Source: Symbiodinium natans (Eukaryota > Sar > Dinophyceae > Suessiales > Symbiodiniaceae). From it: 30,000 bases of DNA. The stretch is taken from contig CAJNDS010000761.1 in the NCBI GenBank assembly GCA_905221605.1, positions 1 to 30,000 of the forward strand. The letters are read 5' to 3'. Position numbers and translations under genes: made by a program. The notes beneath the pieces are model-generated. The model saw only the letters and a list, made by a program, of their open reading frames with translations, was not told where the DNA came from and did no database searches. Shown one piece after another: positions 27,558 through 30,000 of this stretch; within the stretch, counting starts at the first letter, position 1, and each line of letters starts with the position of its first letter.

Positions 27558-29836
27558 TCACGGCAGGCACGGGCATGTCGGAATCGCAAGGGCCTGAGGC
27601 CACCCTAAACCCTAAACCCTAAACCCAGGTTCTACAGGCCCTGTTCAGGGAGGCATGGGGCACCCGACGACTTGGGGCACAGGAGCCCACAACCCTAAGC
27701 CCCACGAGCACGACCTCCGCATCGAAGGGCACGCCCTGCTCGCGCTTGAGCTCGACCAGGTGCGCCATCAGAGCCTGGCTGAGTTTAGGGTTGAGGGTTT
27801 TGGGTTCAGGGTTTAGGGTTCAGGGTTTAGGGTTCAGGGTTTAGGGTTTAGGGTTTAGGGTTTAGGGTTTAGGGTTTAGGGTTTAGGGTTTAGGGTTTAG
27901 GGTTTAGGGTTTAGGGTTTAGGGCTTAGGCCCATGGAGGCTTCTGGGGCAGACTGTTGGTAGTGCCACGGTTGCTCATTGTTGTCATTTACGAATGCGTT
28001 GTATATAGTAGTGTTTTGCCTTTGGTATATTATGGCGATGCTATCTGTCGTGTTTTTATAGCTCTGCTACTTTCGGATTTTGGTACCGACACTATGCAAC
28101 ATTCCTTGTCCGTCGGTGGCCACGCCTTGCGTGACAGCGTGTACTCCTTGCGATATTGCTCAAGCGCCACTTGGTCCTGCAAGACTCGGGCGGGGGGTCA
28201 TGGCCCTAAACCTTCCGGCACAAGCCCAGCATAGCCTGCGCAGGAGCCCCCCCCACTTGTCCGCCCGTCCTCCTCATTCAAGTAGGGCTCCGGGAGAGCC
28301 TGAATCAGTGGTTCCGAGAAGAACTGCTATGCTGCCAGCTCTCCATCAACTTACCCAGAGTGCCCTATTTCCCATGGAGTACACCTTAAACCAATATAGG
28401 GATCCATATTCTGTCTACAGTATCCCTATGTATCCCTTAAATTCATGGAGGCTTGGGCTTTTTGGTACACGCCAGCCCTCCGGAGCCACTGGCCTCCCAG
28501 CGGCGCAGCGCCATCTGCGCCATTGTGGAAAAGTTGTCGCAAGCAGCCAAGATCTTGTCCTCTCCGCGGGTCTCTGGCGGCTTTCTTTTATCAATGAAAA
28601 AATACACAGCACACTCGATAACTAATATTTGCTTGGAGATTCATGCGTAGGGTTAGAAGTACCCCGAAGAGGGTGACAAGCATAGTGACCATACTTAGAA
28701 ACCCTACTGTTACCGACCCAAGTGAACCTCCAAGTAGGGGGCGCTCCGGGAATATGGGGTTTCAGAAATTAGGGGTCCTTAATACAAGGGAATCCTACTA
28801 TTTGGGGCTCAAAATTAGGGGTCTCAACGCAGGCTCGACCTCTCTCTCTCCTCCCGTGCAGATCGGTCCTGGGCCATGCGCTGGGACGCACCGGGCCTTG
28901 AGAAACGGCGTGGCTTGGGATCCTTTATAGGGATTATAGCCTGGGGTACTATAATCCCCATTGAGGACTGTTAGTACAAGGGGGAACATCCCGAGGCGTG
29001 GCAATGGAGGGAAGTAGGCTATCTACAGGTCTCTTCAGTGCAAAGGACATGCTTCTGAAGTCCGAAACCTGATAATGGCAAGCATGACCTACTGATTCTT
29101 GCTGTGGGAACCCTAAACCCTAAACCCTAAACCTTAAACCCTAAACCCTAAACCCTCAACCCTAACTGATCGCTGTAGGATTCGGGTCCCACTCGAGGCC
29201 TCCAAGGATCTGGTGGCAGGGCGTGCTCCGCATCCGTCGGGTCCTTTGGGTTCAGGGTTTAGGGCTCGGATGGGTTTGGGGCTTGGGGCTTAGGGCTTAG
29301 GGCTTAGGGCTTAGGGCTTAGGGCTCAGGGCTCAGGGCTCAGGGCTTAGGGCTTAGGGCTTAGGGCTTAGGGCTTAGGGCTTAGGGCTTAGGGCTTAAGG
29401 CTTAGGGCTTAGGGCTTAGGGCTTAGGGCTTAGGGCTTAGGGCTTAGGGCTTAGGGCTTAGGGCTTAGGGCTTAGGGCTTAGGGCTTAGGGCTTAGGGCT
29501 TAGGGCTTAGGGCTTAGGGTTTAGGGTTTAGGGTTTAGGGTTTAGGGTTTAGGGTTTGGGGCATTTGGGATTGCCGGGGCTTGTGGGGGCTGTTGGCCCA
29601 ATTCCCTGAAGCCTTTGGAGCTTTGGGGCCCCTCACTCCTTAGTTGAAGAACACCGCCTCGCTACGTCAGAGGTATTGGGCTCTCTGTGCGCTTGCCATA
29701 CCCTAAACGCTAAACCCTAAACCCTAAACCCTAAACCCTAAACCCTAAACCTCTTGCCATTTTCCAACTCCCTGCTGCCGAAGGGTCGTAGCTCGAGTCG
29801 CCAAAGACGTCCAGGAACAAGACGGCCCGGAATCTC
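27558..29836 (-). CDS. Intron-rich micro-exon gene B, 3' part (proposed model, continues past the right edge)
   Basis: Proposed exons, 5' to 3': 29751-29836, 29637-29657, 29563-29612, 29167-29243, 28829-28896, 28471-28561, 28212-28299, about 28093-28176, about 27699-27774, 27629-27644, 27558-27593 (TGA at 27558-27560). Most start at AG|G. Clear islands are 29751-29836 (RFRAVLFLDVFGDSSYDPSA; donor AGAG|GTTTAGGG), 28471-28561 (DKILAACDNFSTMAQMALRR), 28212-28299 (acceptor TGATTCAG|G; ALPEPYLNEEDG), 28093-28176 (acceptor GAGTCTTGCAG|G; QVALEQYRKEYTLSRKAW) and 27699-27774 (MAHLVELKREQGVPFDAEVV). Phase agrees from 29836 to 28471; the joins around 28212-28471 are unresolved. Product not recognised; the helical, charged segments suggest a coiled or adaptor-type protein. 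Confidence 0.45.
27783..27925 (+). repeat. Telomere-like TTTAGGG array
   Basis: TTCAGGG/TTTAGGG grading into about 12 perfect TTTAGGG units. It lies just upstream (minus sense) of the acceptor of exon 27699-27774, so it is the C-rich arm in transcript sense. Confidence 0.9.
28915..28994. mobile_element. MITE/introner family 1, copy 3
   Basis: The 80-bp element starts TTGGGATCC and ends AAGGGGGAACATCCCGA, with the 8-bp duplication GGCGTGGC (28907-28914 and 28995-29002) and core ATTGAGGACTGTTAGTAC. On the plus strand a GC-AG intron (ACG|GCGTGG...CCCGAG|GCGTGG) would restore the empty site exactly. Confidence 0.75.
29109..29165 (-). repeat. Telomere-like CCCTAAA array
   Basis: Eight units directly after the donor of exon 29167-29243 (minus sense: G-rich arm at intron 5' end). 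Confidence 0.9.
29278..29555 (+). repeat. Variant array (CTTAGGG)n grading into TTTAGGG
   Basis: More than 30 units of CTTAGGG (some CTCAGGG) followed by six TTTAGGG units, inside proposed intron 29244-29562. Confidence 0.95.
29701..29750 (-). repeat. Telomere-like CCCTAAA array
   Basis: Seven units abutting the donor of exon 29751-29836. Confidence 0.9.
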
Positions 29837-30000
29837 CTGGCTTGGAGGGGTTTAGGGTTTAGGGTTTAGGGTTTTCAAACCCTCAACCCTAAAAACCCGT
29901 AAAGACTCCAAAAGACCTCAAACCCAACAACCCTAAAAGCCCCAAGCCCCAAAAAACATGAAAACCCTGAAGCCCTCAAAACCAAAACTAAAAAGAAACC

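Noticed and set aside
9261-30000. Chromosome end or subtelomere
   Set aside because: The heptamer tracts are short, occur in both orientations and alternate with coding-like islands and intact genes, so they are interstitial.

Overview
The window looks like nuclear DNA of a dinoflagellate, probably Symbiodiniaceae-like (inference). Four things point there. There is a tandem array of genes for the HU-like, Lys/Met-rich dinoflagellate histone-like protein. Three tandem relics of the dinoflagellate spliced leader are present. Reverse transcriptases carry the restriction-like-endonuclease type C-terminus. Arabidopsis-type telomere repeats (TTTAGGG/CCCTAAA) are scattered inside the region.

Layout. 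(1) 1-8.4 kb is a retroelement graveyard on the minus strand. A nearly intact non-LTR retrotransposon (133-3801) has a poly(A) tail and a target-site duplication and sits inside an older open reading frame. Next to it are frameshifted relatives (4.08-4.76 kb and 5.9-7.1 kb), with a spliced-leader-tagged retroposed segment (5085-5129 onward) between them. (2) 8.4-22.8 kb reads best as one minus-strand gene of about 44 very small exons (about 30-170 bp). Its introns are largely built from telomere-like heptamers. (3) 22.88-27.54 kb is a tandem array of six 697-bp units, each with one histone-like protein gene on the minus strand; the fifth is split by a 505-bp LINE fragment. (4) 27.56-30 kb is a second minus-strand micro-exon gene that runs off the right edge.

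All recognisable genes lie on the minus strand, which fits the unidirectional gene clusters known in dinoflagellates. The most unusual signal is the polarity of the telomere-like repeats. Read in the sense of the proposed genes, introns tend to start with the G-rich strand (donor G|GTTTAGGG) and to end with the C-rich strand (CCCTAAAC...AG|G), so many introns could fold with their splice sites side by side. Short inverted-repeat elements with 8-bp target duplications also sit in the introns.

The two multi-exon genes were assembled by eye from splice-site consensus, open frames and phase matching. Individual boundaries are hypotheses that need transcript data.
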